The notes beneath the pieces were generated by a model. It saw only the letters and a list, made by a program, of their open reading frames with translations, had not been told where the DNA came from and made no database searches. A stretch of 64,000 nt of DNA, from NCBI GenBank assembly GCA_963781785.1, contig CAWAHD010000002.1, positions 5,084,001 through 5,148,000 of the forward strand, given 5' to 3'. Both the position numbers and the translations under genes were made by a program. The DNA is from CAWAHD01 sp963781785 (GTDB lineage: Bacteria; Planctomycetota; Planctomycetia; Isosphaerales; Isosphaeraceae). Positions 1 through 10,400 of this stretch are shown piece by piece. How positions within the stretch are numbered: the stretch's first letter is position 1; each line of letters begins with the position of its first letter.

Positions 1-2823
1 GGTGACGGTCGCACCCGTGACGAGCTCGACGGAATTGCCCTCGACGGCCACCAGGTTCTCGACCGGATCGACGAAGATCCGAACATCGCTGCTGTTCACC
101 TTGATCGCGTTGCCGACGGTCCACGGGAATCGGGGGCTGCCATAGGGCCCCGGGGCCTCTGCGCTGAACCCACTGCCTATCGTGATCGTGGGGGGCGTCG
201 ACGATTCCGCCGGGTCGTTGCCGTCGGTCTGATAGGCGGCCGCCCACGAGCTGAGAAAGCCGGAATCATACTGGAATGTGTTCCGGCTCACCGTCGCCGT
301 CACGAAGACCCGGCCGGTCTCGGACGCCGTGCCGACCGTGGCCGTCCAGTAATTCACGGCATGCTGGACCCCGATCACGATTCCTCCGAGCGAGTCGTCG
401 ATCGTGTTGTCGTCGATGACCGCGCCCAGGTCGGGAAGGGCCGTCCAGCCAGCCGGCAACGGAAACGGACCGGTTCCACTGGGTGCCGAGCCGATCGCCG
501 CGCCGACACTGATCGCTGCGCCGGTGTAACCGTCGTCGTAGATCGATCCACCTTGGAACGTGTTGCCGATCACATGCGAATCATAGTCTTCTCCGTTCAA
601 GACGATTCCGGTGGAAGACTTGCCAATCAGATTAATATTATTATCGATGAACGAATTGTTCACAAAACCGCCGGTCACCTCGACGATGTAGTAGCCTCCC
701 TGGGGCATGGCGGGCAGCGGATCTTCCATCAAGAGCTCGATTGTGCCGGAGGCCGTGAGACTGACCTGCTGGGACACCGGGAACCACTGGCCGGCCAGGC
801 TCATGTTGGGCGAGCCGTTCGAGTTGACTCCGGCCAGGATCGAGACCACGAGACCCGGGCCTGTCGATCCGGCGTAAGCGCTTGCTCTCAGGTCGGGTAG
901 AACGAGCAGCCGTCCGTCGCTGGAGACGGCGCCGGGCCGTCCCTCGAACAGGACGCCGTAGCTGCTCTCGGCCAGGATGACTTCCGGATCGTTGATGCCA
1001 CCGAACTCACCCGTGGCCGCGGAATAACCGACCTCGTTGCCGATCTGTCCCGCACCACCCCCGAACGAATTGTCCTCGATCGTGTCGTTGAATCCCGAGA
1101 CCGCAAGGACCACGAGGCGAAACTCGTGCCCGGAGGCATCTGCCTGCGTCACCTCGTTGCCCTCGAGCAGGACGTCGTGCGGCGAGTGCAAGGCGAACGC
1201 GCCGGGCGAGTACGTCAGAGCCGTCGATCCCAGCACCGTGTTGCCGGTGATATTCCAGGGACCGCCAAACACCTCGATCGACCCCCCTTCCAATGTCGAG
1301 CCCGCGATCGATCCATTGTCCTGGTCATTGGTCCGGATCAGGTCGGTATCCTGCTCGCCGACATATTGATCGCCCGGGCCCCACTGGTTCAGGAGCTGCG
1401 CAGCAAGACCGGAAAACGACGAGCCGTCGAATGCCGGCGGACCAAGGATGGTCATGCCGCTCAATGTCAGCACGGTCATGTTCAGGTTGGTATTGGAATC
1501 GCGCGTATCGATGACGGCATGCTGGATGCCGCCTGGATTGTCGTTGGGGTCGAAGAGGGCAGGACCAGCGCCCGCCGGGTTGCTCCAGCGGATCGGGGCG
1601 CTCATGTCAAACTTGATCGTGAAGTCGCTCAGCTCGAGCTGGAGATTGGTGTAGGCCGGCGCATCGACGTAGATCGCCCCGGACGCAGCAGCCGGCCAGG
1701 AGGCGGTCGTGCCTTGATCGAACAGCAGCGTCGCGTTATTTCCGACGATCTTGACCGAATGGGTGATCTCAAGCGGCTGGGTGATCACAATGGTCGTGTT
1801 GGCGGGAAGGTCGATCGTGTCGAATTCGGGCGACGTTGACTCCAGGTCAGCCCGAAGCTGGGCCTCGGTCGTCGGCGCGGGACTGGGGGGCGACACCAGA
1901 TCGATCGGGTTGGTCCGGGCGCTCAAGCTCCATTTCTCACTCGGGAACGCGGTGGCATAAACATTTGCGTCACCTGGCAGGGTCACGCCGAGCAGCATGG
2001 TCGGCGCGCTCGATCCACTGGCAGGGGCCTCGTCGCGCTGGGGTGGGAAGTACAGGTCGACGACGTGATCGGAACCCGTCCGCATAGTCGCGTAGATATG
2101 GTTGTGCGCGAGGGTGGCCGTGGTGCTGTCCCAGGCGAGGCCCGCCTGGTCGCTGAGCGTCCACACGACCTGGCTGAAGGTGGAGCTGGTGAAGCTGACA
2201 CCCGCGGGTGCCGTGATGACAAGGTGCACAAAGCCTTGCTCGTAAGGTTGACCCGTGCCGTCCTGGCCCTGGTCGGTGATCTGGAATCCCGCAAGTGGGT
2301 TGGCAGGTGTGCCCGGGGAGGGCGTGAGTAGAGTGGCGGAGTTGAGGTGCGACACCGTCACGGGCAGGGTGTCAGGGCTGGTCTGGCCGGAATAGTCGAT
2401 CGTGACGGTCAGGTTCATGCCATTGGCAAGTTGAATCAAGCTTCCCGTCGAGCCGCCCAGGGGCAGCGAGCCGCCGGGCGGCGGGAGGTCGCTTTTGACC
2501 TCGGGGTTGATGTAGAGGTCGCCCTGGCCGGGGCTGGATGAAGGAAAGTATTCCGCCAGCGCCGCCCCGGTCGGATCGGGGGCAGTCGCCCATTCGAATC
2601 CACCCGCGGCCTGGATCACGATCTGGTTAACTGGGGCGGGCAGGTTGGATAGTTGGAGATGAAGGTCCTGGATGCCGTCCGAGCCCTGGGACGCGTCGGG
2701 ACCGACCAGGTCGGTGCCGTCCTGGCCGATGCAGGTGACGACGGCCGCCAGCAGGCTGCGGGATTCAAGAAGGGTCATGACCGGCGAAAACCGCCGTTTG
2801 CGCCCGGGTGCCGTACACGTCAT
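1..2823 (-). CDS. Exported LEPR-XLL-type beta-helix protein, C-terminus beyond window
   Basis: An uninterrupted minus-strand frame runs from ATG at 2823 to the left edge (941 codons) with no stop, so the gene is partial. The first in-frame upstream stop comes before any other ATG; a second possible start is ATG at 2778. The N-terminus is basic and contains LLESRSLLA, a variant of the LEPR-XLL leader found on exported planctomycete proteins. Residues about 340-940 carry irregular Asn/Gly-rich turns such as GNTVLG, EDNSFGGG, GNTFQGG and DDNTIDDSLGG, typical of right-handed parallel beta-helix (pectate lyase-like or NosD-like) folds. No catalytic residues can be assigned. I infer a secreted or surface protein that may bind or cleave polysaccharide. 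No frameshift was found: the frame is consistent from 2823 down to 1. Confidence 0.85.
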   Translation of the reverse strand, partial: MTCTAPGRKRRFSPVMTLLESRSLLAAVVTCIGQDGTDLVGPDASQGSDGIQDLHLQLSNLPAPVNQIVIQAAGGFEWATAPDPTGAALAEYFPSSSPGQGDLYINPEVKSDLPPPGGSLPLGGSTGSLIQLANGMNLTVTIDYSGQTSPDTLPVTVSHLNSATLLTPSPGTPANPLAGFQITDQGQDGTGQPYEQGFVHLVITAPAGVSFTSSTFSQVVWTLSDQAGLAWDSTTATLAHNHIYATMRTGSDHVVDLYFPPQRDEAPASGSSAPTMLLGVTLPGDANVYATAFPSEKWSLSARTNPIDLVSPPSPAPTTEAQLRADLESTSPEFDTIDLPANTTIVITQPLEITHSVKIVGNNATLLFDQGTTASWPAAASGAIYVDAPAYTNLQLELSDFTIKFDMSAPIRWSNPAGAGPALFDPNDNPGGIQHAVIDTRDSNTNLNMTVLTLSGMTILGPPAFDGSSFSGLAAQLLNQWGPGDQYVGEQDTDLIRTNDQDNGSIAGSTLEGGSIEVFGGPWNITGNTVLGSTALTYSPGAFALHSPHDVLLEGNEVTQADASGHEFRLVVLAVSGFNDTIEDNSFGGGAGQIGNEVGYSAATGEFGGINDPEVILAESSYGVLFEGRPGAVSSDGRLLVLPDLRASAYAGSTGPGLVVSILAGVNSNGSPNMSLAGQWFPVSQQVSLTASGTIELLMEDPLPAMPQGGYYIVEVTGGFVNNSFIDNNINLIGKSSTGIVLNGEDYDSHVIGNTFQGGSIYDDGYTGAAISVGAAIGSAPSGTGPFPLPAGWTALPDLGAVIDDNTIDDSLGGIVIGVQHAVNYWTATVGTASETGRVFVTATVSRNTFQYDSGFLSSWAAAYQTDGNDPAESSTPPTITIGSGFSAEAPGPYGSPRFPWTVGNAIKVNSSDVRIFVDPVENLVAVEGNSVELVTGATVT

Positions 2824-3021
2824 CGGAGATCTTCGAGATTCGCTGTAAGACCTCCCTGAGACGGGGTCCGTCGAATCCTTCCGAAGAACTCATAGGACAT
2901 TTCGTAGGTGCAAGTCCTAAAGTCCTCGGTTTGTGTTGCGATTACAAGACAGCGCTCGTCGAAAGTGGCGCCGGATCGTCTTCGTAATCGATAGGAGCCG
3001 CATGACCGTTTTTTCCGGAGG

Positions 3022-3064
3022 TTTTCGTAGGTCAGGCTGGAAAGCCTGATCTACCGGACGAAAA
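3022..3064. terminator. Hairpin between sigma factor and beta-helix gene
   Basis: TAGGTCAGGCT, GGAA loop and AGCCTGATCTA form an 11-bp stem with one G-U-type mismatch. Outer TTTTCGT and ACGAAAA segments can extend it. It lies downstream of the minus-strand sigma gene and upstream of the next minus-strand gene, so it could end the sigma transcript. It could equally be a dispersed palindromic repeat. Seen in sequence; function inferred. Confidence 0.4.
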
Positions 3065-3127
3065 GGCCCCGCAATGCTGTACTTCTGAAGGACGGCCTAC
3101 CTTCTGAAAACGACCGGCATCGTCGCT

Positions 3128-3726
3128 TCAAGGCTCGTCGAGTCGCTTGATCTCCTCGCGGAGAAACGCCAGGACGCGGCTCTTGGCCTTGAAGACGGTC
3201 GCCCGGGTCATCCCGAGTCGCGCCGCCACGTCGTCTCCGGAGATTCGCTCGTACGCCGTTAGCCGGAAGGCTTCCCACGTCTGGGCCTCGACACGCTCCC
3301 GGGCGCGGCGCAGGCCACCGCGACAATCTCAGCGTCAAACTGGTCCTCGAGGTGCTTGACCAGGTCGTCGCGCGCCTGTGTGCTCTGGAGCTGCTTTAAT
3401 ACCTCGTCGTCGCCGCTGCCGGAACACTGGCGCTTCCGATCCGCGAGAAAGCCGGCCAGGGCGTTTCGAGTCACCGTCCGGAGCCAGCCGCGGAAACTCC
3501 GGGATGGATCGTAGTGGAACGTTCCGAGCTTCTGGGCCAGGCGAAGTAACACGTCTTGCGTTACGTCTTCGGCATCCGCCTCTTGCAACCCCCACCGCCG
3601 GCACCAGCCGCGGATCTTGGAGCCGTACAACTCGACGAACCGCGCCCAGGCCGCCTCGTCGTGAGGGCTGATGCCGACGCGGTCCAGCAGGGTGGCGCTC
3701 GTGGGATCAATCGCATCGAGATCCAT
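3128..3726 (-). CDS. ECF-like sigma-70 family RNA polymerase sigma factor (one-base frameshift)
   Basis: The ATG at 3726 opens MDLDAIDPTSATLLDRV. Sigma region 2 follows (DAEDVTQDVLLRLAQKL, then SFRGWLRTVTRNALAGFL), matching the short planctomycete ECF-like sigma family. In the assembled frame the protein runs into unrelated residues after FDAEIVAVA and stops at 3259. From about 3315 a different frame encodes the missing region 4 (RARERVEAQTWEAFRL, then SGDDVAARLGMTRATVFKAK) and ends at TGA 3128-3130. Adding one base near 3313-3316 gives a 199-residue protein of normal family length. It would direct RNA polymerase to alternative promoters. GAGG lies just upstream of the start. The longer ATG at 3903 adds residues without family resemblance. 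The frameshift is probably a sequence error. Confidence 0.85.
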
Positions 3727-4356
3727 CGACACCTCGAAAGAAGACGGTCTATTCGCGCGATGGCTCGGATCGTCTTGTGTTCCTTGTGAAACTCCTCTCG
3801 ACACGATGATAATCTGATCCCGCATGTTACGTCCACGAGCGTGCTCTTTAGCACGCCCGGGCTCCGGTTGGCCGGGGAGCGCCCCCCAAGGCGGATCGTG
3901 CATTTCTCCCTCACGCTTCCATGGTAGCGCGTCCGAAAGGACTTCTCTTTTTTTCCGATGGTCGAGTCAGATCCTTCAGCGGGGACGAGTATCATCTATA
4001 TGAGCCACGCGCGTCGGGGATGAACATTTGCGTGCAGCAGTTCGACGCGCTGGGTGGGCGCGGAGGCAATGGAGGCCATGACTCGTGGCATGAGCGAAGC
4101 AACAATCTTTTTTGATTGACTTTCGTCCGTTCCGTCAGTAGGGTCACCGGATGAACGACGAGAGTCTCGAGCCGTTTCACCAGGCATATAAACAAAGTCG
4201 ACCCAACGTGAACGGTTCTGATTGGGTTCAGCGATGAACGCTTTGAATTTCCACCCGACATCGCGGGCAGTGAAGCCCGTCTGAACGAGAGGCCGAGGTA
4301 CCGCCAGGTAGCGCGCTCGGTCGTCGAACGATTCTGTCTTCATGCGAGGCAGTGCC
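3727..4356. other. Intergenic region, divergent promoters expected
   Basis: About 630 bp separate the minus-strand sigma factor from the plus-strand giant gene. No ORF here resembles a protein, and I see no RNA gene. The stretch is locally AT-richer near 3930-4200 (runs such as CTTTTTTTCC and CAATCTTTTTTGATTG), which fits a divergent promoter region. No specific promoter boxes are called. Confidence 0.5.
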
Positions 4357-4491
4357 ATGGACACCAAGCGTCGTTCGGGTTCCGGGCATTCGAATGGTCT
4401 CTCGTTCCGCAGGCGCCAGCGTCGTCCCCGGTTCAAGGTGCTTGAGCCAAGGAGACTGTTTCTCAAACAAAGAGGCACGCACCATGGGTAA
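4357..4491 (+). CDS. Short ORF with duplicated LEPR-XLL leader, overlapping the giant gene start
   Basis: This 44-codon ORF begins at ATG 4357, with GCGAGG about 10 bases upstream, and ends at TAA 4489-4491. Its stop overlaps the giant gene's start region (ATG 4484). Its sequence parallels the giant protein's own leader: RRSGSGHSNGLSFRRRQ against GSGSRRFHGLSSRRRQ, then KVLEPRRLF against EALEMRRLL. The upstream copy carries the canonical LEPRRL motif, while the giant gene has LEMRRLL. It looks like a tandem duplication of an export leader, about 125 bp apart. It may be a decayed old start of the giant gene, an upstream ORF affecting its translation, or a fortuitous remnant. No separate function is claimed. 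Confidence 0.5.
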   Translation: MDTKRRSGSGHSNGLSFRRRQRRPRFKVLEPRRLFLKQRGTHHG

Positions 4492-7400
4492 GAATCGTGG
4501 CTCGGGTTCCCGGCGATTCCACGGGCTCTCGTCCCGCCGGCGCCAGCTCTTTCCCGGGCTCGAGGCGCTTGAGATGCGGCGACTCCTCTCGAATGTCTCG
4601 TGGACCGGCGGCGGATCGGACAACCTCTGGAGCGATCCTGCAAACTGGAGCGATCAGCAGGTTCCCGGTTCAAGCGACGATGTCACGATCGATCTGCCGG
4701 GGAATTTCACCATCCTCTATGACGCGACCGCTGGCGATACCACCATCGACAGCTTGACCGACAGCGACAATCTATCGTTCACCGGCGGCGCGCTGACCGT
4801 GGATTCCGCTACGGCGATCACGTCCACGATTACCGGCAGCTTATCAATCTCTGGCGGCTCGCTGACCGCCACCGGCGCCGATACCACGCTCGTCGCCAGG
4901 GGTACCGTCACTGGCTCCAGCGGGACGTTGGCGGCCCAGTCCGGCGCGACCTTCAGCTTGCCCGGTCTGACGTCGGAGAGCGGTGACGGAATGGCATTCG
5001 ACGCCGATGGCAGCGGCAGCGTGCTTGGACTCTCGGCCGTGACCATCTTCGACGGCTTCGGCAATTCCATCACTGATACGAACGAGGCCACGGTTCAGCT
5101 CGACAGCACCCTCAAGAGCATGAGCGACACGACGATTGTGCTCGACGGCACGGGCACGATGCCCGTCAATCAGCTCACGTCACTGACCTACGGGGGATTG
5201 ACGGTCGAGGGCGGCTCGTACTTGTTGTCGAACCTCGCGGACGTCGACGGCTCCAAAATACAGGCGGAGAACGGCGGCAGCCTCGCCTTGCCCGATTTGA
5301 GCAAAGTCACCTACGGCGCTGCTCAGTTCTTGGCAGAGGGCACCGGCAGCAAGCTCGACATCTCGGCACTGTCAAGCTTCGGCGGCACGGGTAACGCGAT
5401 TACCGAAACGAATGCGGCGACCGTTTTGCTTGACAGCGGCTTCACCAGCCTGACCAGCTTGAACGGCCTGTCATTTACAGTCGATTCGACGAGCACGATC
5501 CCGCTCGCGCAGTTGACCTCATTGACCGACGGCGGCCTCATTGTCCTGGGCGGCGCATACACACTGCCGAACCTCACGGACGTCGACGGCTCGAAAATGC
5601 AGGTCGAGAACGGCGGCAGCCTCGCCTTGCCCGCTTTGACAACCGTCACGAACGGTGCTGCTCAGTTCTTCGCCGAGGGCAACGGCAGCACGCTCGACAT
5701 CGCTGCGCTCGCCACCATCGGCGGCTACGACAACGTGATCTCCGACACAGACGGAGCCACCGTCCTGCTCAACAGCGGTTTGGCCAGCCTGACCAGCCTG
5801 AATGGTATCTCGCTGATCGTCGACGCGACCAGCACGATCCCGCTGGGTCAGCTCACCTCGTTGACTGACGGCGGAATCACGGTACTGGGAGGCTCCTACG
5901 CTCTGCCGAACCTGAAAGATGTCGACGGGTCCAGCTTGGTCGCGGAGGACGGCGGCAGCTTGGGCCTGCCGGCCGTGATGACTTACGCGAGCGATTTGAG
6001 CGGTTACGACTCGTACTACGGCGCGTCCTACCTTCTTGCGGAGACCGGCGGCATGTTGAGCCTGCCCGCCCTGTCGGCGATCACAGGCCCTTACGGCGTG
6101 CAAATCGAGGCGTCGGGTTCGAAAAGCTCGATTGATCTGGCCTCTTTGTCCTCCAGCCTTAGCTCGAGCTCCAGCACCGGCGCGCTGAGCGCGACCGGCG
6201 GCGCCGCGATCGAGTTGAACAGCGGTCTGACCAGCTTGAACGACTTCAATGTCACCGTCGACGCCGCCAGCACGCTCCCCGTGGGCCAGTTCACCAGCCT
6301 GACGAAAGGCAGTCTCACAGCAGAGGGAAACGCCTACACGCTCTCGAACCTGGCCGACATCAATGGGTCCAGCTTGTACGCCGAGGACGGCGCCAGGCTC
6401 ACGTTGCCCGTTGTGACGACCGATTCGGGCACCTACGTGTACATCGAGGCGTCCGGCTCCGGGGGTTTGATCGACCTGCCAGCCTTGACCGGCTTGAGCG
6501 CGACTTATCGCGGTACGCTGAGCGCGACGGGCGGCGCCACGATCGCGCTCAACAGCAGTCTGACCACCTTGACCAACTTCAACGTCACCGTCGACGCCGC
6601 CAGCACGCTCCCGCTCGGCCAGTTCACGAGCGTGACCGCCAGCACGATCACGGTCGAGGGGGGCTCGTACACACTCTCAGCCCTGACCGATATCGACGGA
6701 TCGTGGCTCGCTGCGGAAGACGGCGGCATCCTGGCGCTTCCATCGGTGGCCAGTTACGCGAACAACGTGTACTCTGACACCGAATTCCTGGTATCGGGCG
6801 CCGGCGCCTCTTTGAGCCTTCCGAAACTCATGACGATTACCGGCGATGGAGTCGAGGTCACTGCCGAGGGATCGGGTAGCTTGATTGATCTGCCGGCTCT
6901 CACATCGTTCGCGGCCACTGACGGGGGCTCCCTGACCGCGACGGGCGGGTCGACCATCGAGCTGAGCAGTAACTTGACGACACTGGCGAACATCAGAATC
7001 ACGGTTGACTCGATGAGCACGTTGCCGCTTGGGCAGCTCGCGAACCTGACAAACGGAGCGATCACCGTCGAGGGAGGCTTGTACTCGCTTCCGAACCTGA
7101 CCGACTTCAACGGATCGACACTCACGGTTGAGAATGGCGCCAATTTGACACTCGGTTCGCTCGCAACGATCTCCGACGCCACGGTGAGCTTCATGGCCTC
7201 GGGCTCAGGCAGCGTGCTCCAGCTCCCCGCGCTGACGACCTTCAATCCAAGCCCCTACTACGGAACTTTGAGCGCGACGGGCGGTGCAGCGATTGACCTG
7301 AATTCAGGTCTGACCAACCTCAACCAAATCAGTCTCACCGCCGACGGCGCGGGCAGCCTCCCGCTGGGCCAGTTCACCAGCGTGACGAACGGCGCGATCA

Positions 7401-10400
7401 CAGTCGAAGGAGGCAACTTCACCCTTCCGAACTTGACGAACGTCAATGGATCGACTGTGTCCGTGCAGGGCGGTGGCAGCCTCACGCTCTCTGGCGTGGT
7501 CACGATCACCAACAACACGTATTCGTCCAGCGGGTACGCTCTACAAACATCCGGCGGCGACAGTACGCTCTCCCTCCCCGCGCTCACAACGGTCGGCGGA
7601 TCATACGGTGTCGCGTTCGACGCGTCCGGGCCGAATAGCCAGATCGACCTCCAGCTCTTGACCAGCCTCGCGTCCGGAAGCGCCCTGTCCGACACGGATG
7701 GCGCCGCGGTCGACCTCGACAGCAACCTGACCAGCCTTAACCGCATCAGCGTGACGGTTGACGGCACGGGCATGATGCCCATAACCCAGTTCACGACACT
7801 CACTGCAGGCAGCCTGACGATCCGGGGAGGCAGCTATGCCCTCCCAAACCTCACCGACATTAACGGATCGAGTATTGACGTTGACGCAGGCGGAACCCTG
7901 ACGCTGCCCGGCCTGACGACAATCTCCGGATCCGGCACGGACATCGAAGCCAATGGTTCGGGGGCCGTGATCGATCTGTCCGCGCTCACATCATTCAACC
8001 CGTCGTCGTACGCCGGCGAGCTCAGCGCCATCAATGGCGGTTCAATAGAACTCGACAGCAGCCTGACCAGCCTCGCCGACGTCGATGTGACGGTCGACAG
8101 CATCAGCTCGATGCCGCTCGAGCAATTCACCAGCATCATCGACGGTGAAATCACCATTGAGGGGGGCGACTACAACCTTCCGAAGCTGATGAACATCGCG
8201 GGCACAAGTCTCTTTGTCACCTCAGGCGGCAACCTGGCGCTGCCTGCTCTGACCGGCTATACGGACACATATGAAAGCAGCGAGCTCGAGGTCTCGGGAG
8301 CGGGGAGCGTCTTGAGCCTGCCTGCCCTGAACTCAATCACGAGCAATTATGCAGTGAACATTTCCGCCTCCGGATCCCAGAGCCTGATCAACATCTCAGA
8401 CTTGACTTCCTTCAGCACTGATGGGTTCAGTTTGAGCGCCACAAGCGGCGGCATGATCAGCCTAAACAGTAGCCTCACGTCGCTGGATGGTGTCGACCTG
8501 ACGGTAGATGCCACGGGCGACCTGCCACTGAGCCAGTTCACGTCACTGGTGGGCTGCGAAATCGATGTCAAGGGGGGTTCTTACACTCTCCCAAACCTGA
8601 AGGACATTGACGGCGCGAGCCTCGAAGTCTCGGCGGGCGGGAGCCTGACCCTGCCCGCGATAACCACGTACACCAACAACAGCGACGGGGGAGCCTCGTT
8701 CAGCGTCATCGACACGACAAACGGCGGGATTCTCAGCCTGCCCAACTTGATGACGATCGCTGGGACCGATGGCCTCTCGATTGAGGCCGAGGGGTCCAAG
8801 AGCCAGATTGAGCTGCCTGATCTCACATCCTTCAGCTCAGGGAACACAGGTCCCTTCTCGTTGAATGTGACCGACCACGGAACCTTCGCTGCCGGGAGTC
8901 TGACCACACTGAACAGCGTCGATTTGACGCTCGACGGGTCAGGCACGATCGGCACGAGCCAGTGGACAACCTTCACGAATGGTATTCTGTATGTCACCGA
9001 GGGCAATTACTCGTCGACGACGTCACCACCATTCGCCAACCTGAGCGACATCGACGGCTCGAGTGTGTACGTGTACGGGGGAGGCAGCCTGACCCTGCCG
9101 GCAGTCACCTCGTACAACAATTCCAATAAATACTTTACCTACCTTCAGGCCAACCAGCCGTCCGGCGTCTACTCCTCCTCGGTCGGCGTGCTGACCCTTC
9201 CCAATCTCTCCACCATCACCGGCGCAGATGTGGACCTGGAGGCCTCCGGCAGCGGCAGCGACATCGACTTGCCCGCTCTGACCAGCCTCGACTTCAGCGT
9301 TCAAGGCTTTATCGATCTGTTCAGTAACGGCGTACTGAAGGCGCCGGAGCTGTCGACCGTCGTGAATGGGTATATCGATACCGACTCGACAACTTCCTTC
9401 GGCGTTTCCAAGGATCAAAGCCTTGACTTCTCTGCCGGCTTGACGTCTGTGATCACGCCGCGCACTTGTGGACCGGGGCAGCTTGGGCGTCGGCCGCAGC
9501 GAAGTCTTCACCCTTGCAAACTATCAAGGCGGTGGCACCGGCGTCATCCAGACCGCGGCGGCCAGCCAGTCGAGCCCGAGCGCGTTCAACATACTCGTCG
9601 ACATCGCCGACCCGACCGAGGTCTATACCCTCATCAACTCCGCCTACGGCGAGTCTGGCGACACGGTCGGCGCCGTCGAGTTCCTAGCAACCGGCGGTCT
9701 CACTTATACCGTGAACTTGGTGGAAGGGCAGAACATCCGCAACCAGTACGACGACGGCTCCGACAACACCATCGGCCAGGGGGCCGAGGGACAGACCTAC
9801 CTGGGCAGTGCCTCGTTCGCCAACGGCCTGGTTCGCCTGGATGAGCAGGGCTTCGTGCTCCCGGCCGCTTTCCAGTCGGCGACCCTCACCGACATTATCC
9901 TCTTGGGCTACGGCAACCAGCCCGATGGATTGCCCTTCCTCGCCGGCGCGACGGTCGCCACGTCAACCGGGCCGGTTCAGGTCAACATCAATTCCTACGT
10001 CAACGCAAACATCCAGAATTATGCCGGTGGCACGGATTACCCGCTGGGCGGGTCCCCAGTCGAGGCCAGTGCGAACGTCGACATCTCGGGCGGATTGACG
10101 ATCAACGGTAAGGGTGGCCTTTCCGTCGGTTACTACAGCACGCTCAACATCACCGGCAACCTGCTCGGCAACACGACCAACGCCGCCGGGTTCAACATCC
10201 TGGGCACGGTGGTATTTAATGGTAGCGGCACGAGCAGTTCTCCCCAGCAGCTCGAGGTCATGTCTCAGGATCTGGGCGACACGCAGGCGGGGTTCCAGCA
10301 GAACTTCGCCTACAACACGCTCGAACTTGCCGACGGCACGTATGTCGAACTTGTGGACAACGCCGCCAACTCGCCCGGTGGTGCCCCCGAGGCACTCTAC

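Noticed and set aside
3051..3338. 95-codon minus ORF overlapping the sigma factor's end
   Set aside because: The third frame encodes the missing sigma region 4; this one does not resemble any protein.
4352..4483. Upstream GTG start extending the giant protein
   Set aside because: The added residues lack leader character, and this stretch encodes the duplicated leader in another frame; ATG 4484 has a ribosome site and the proper LEPR-like start.
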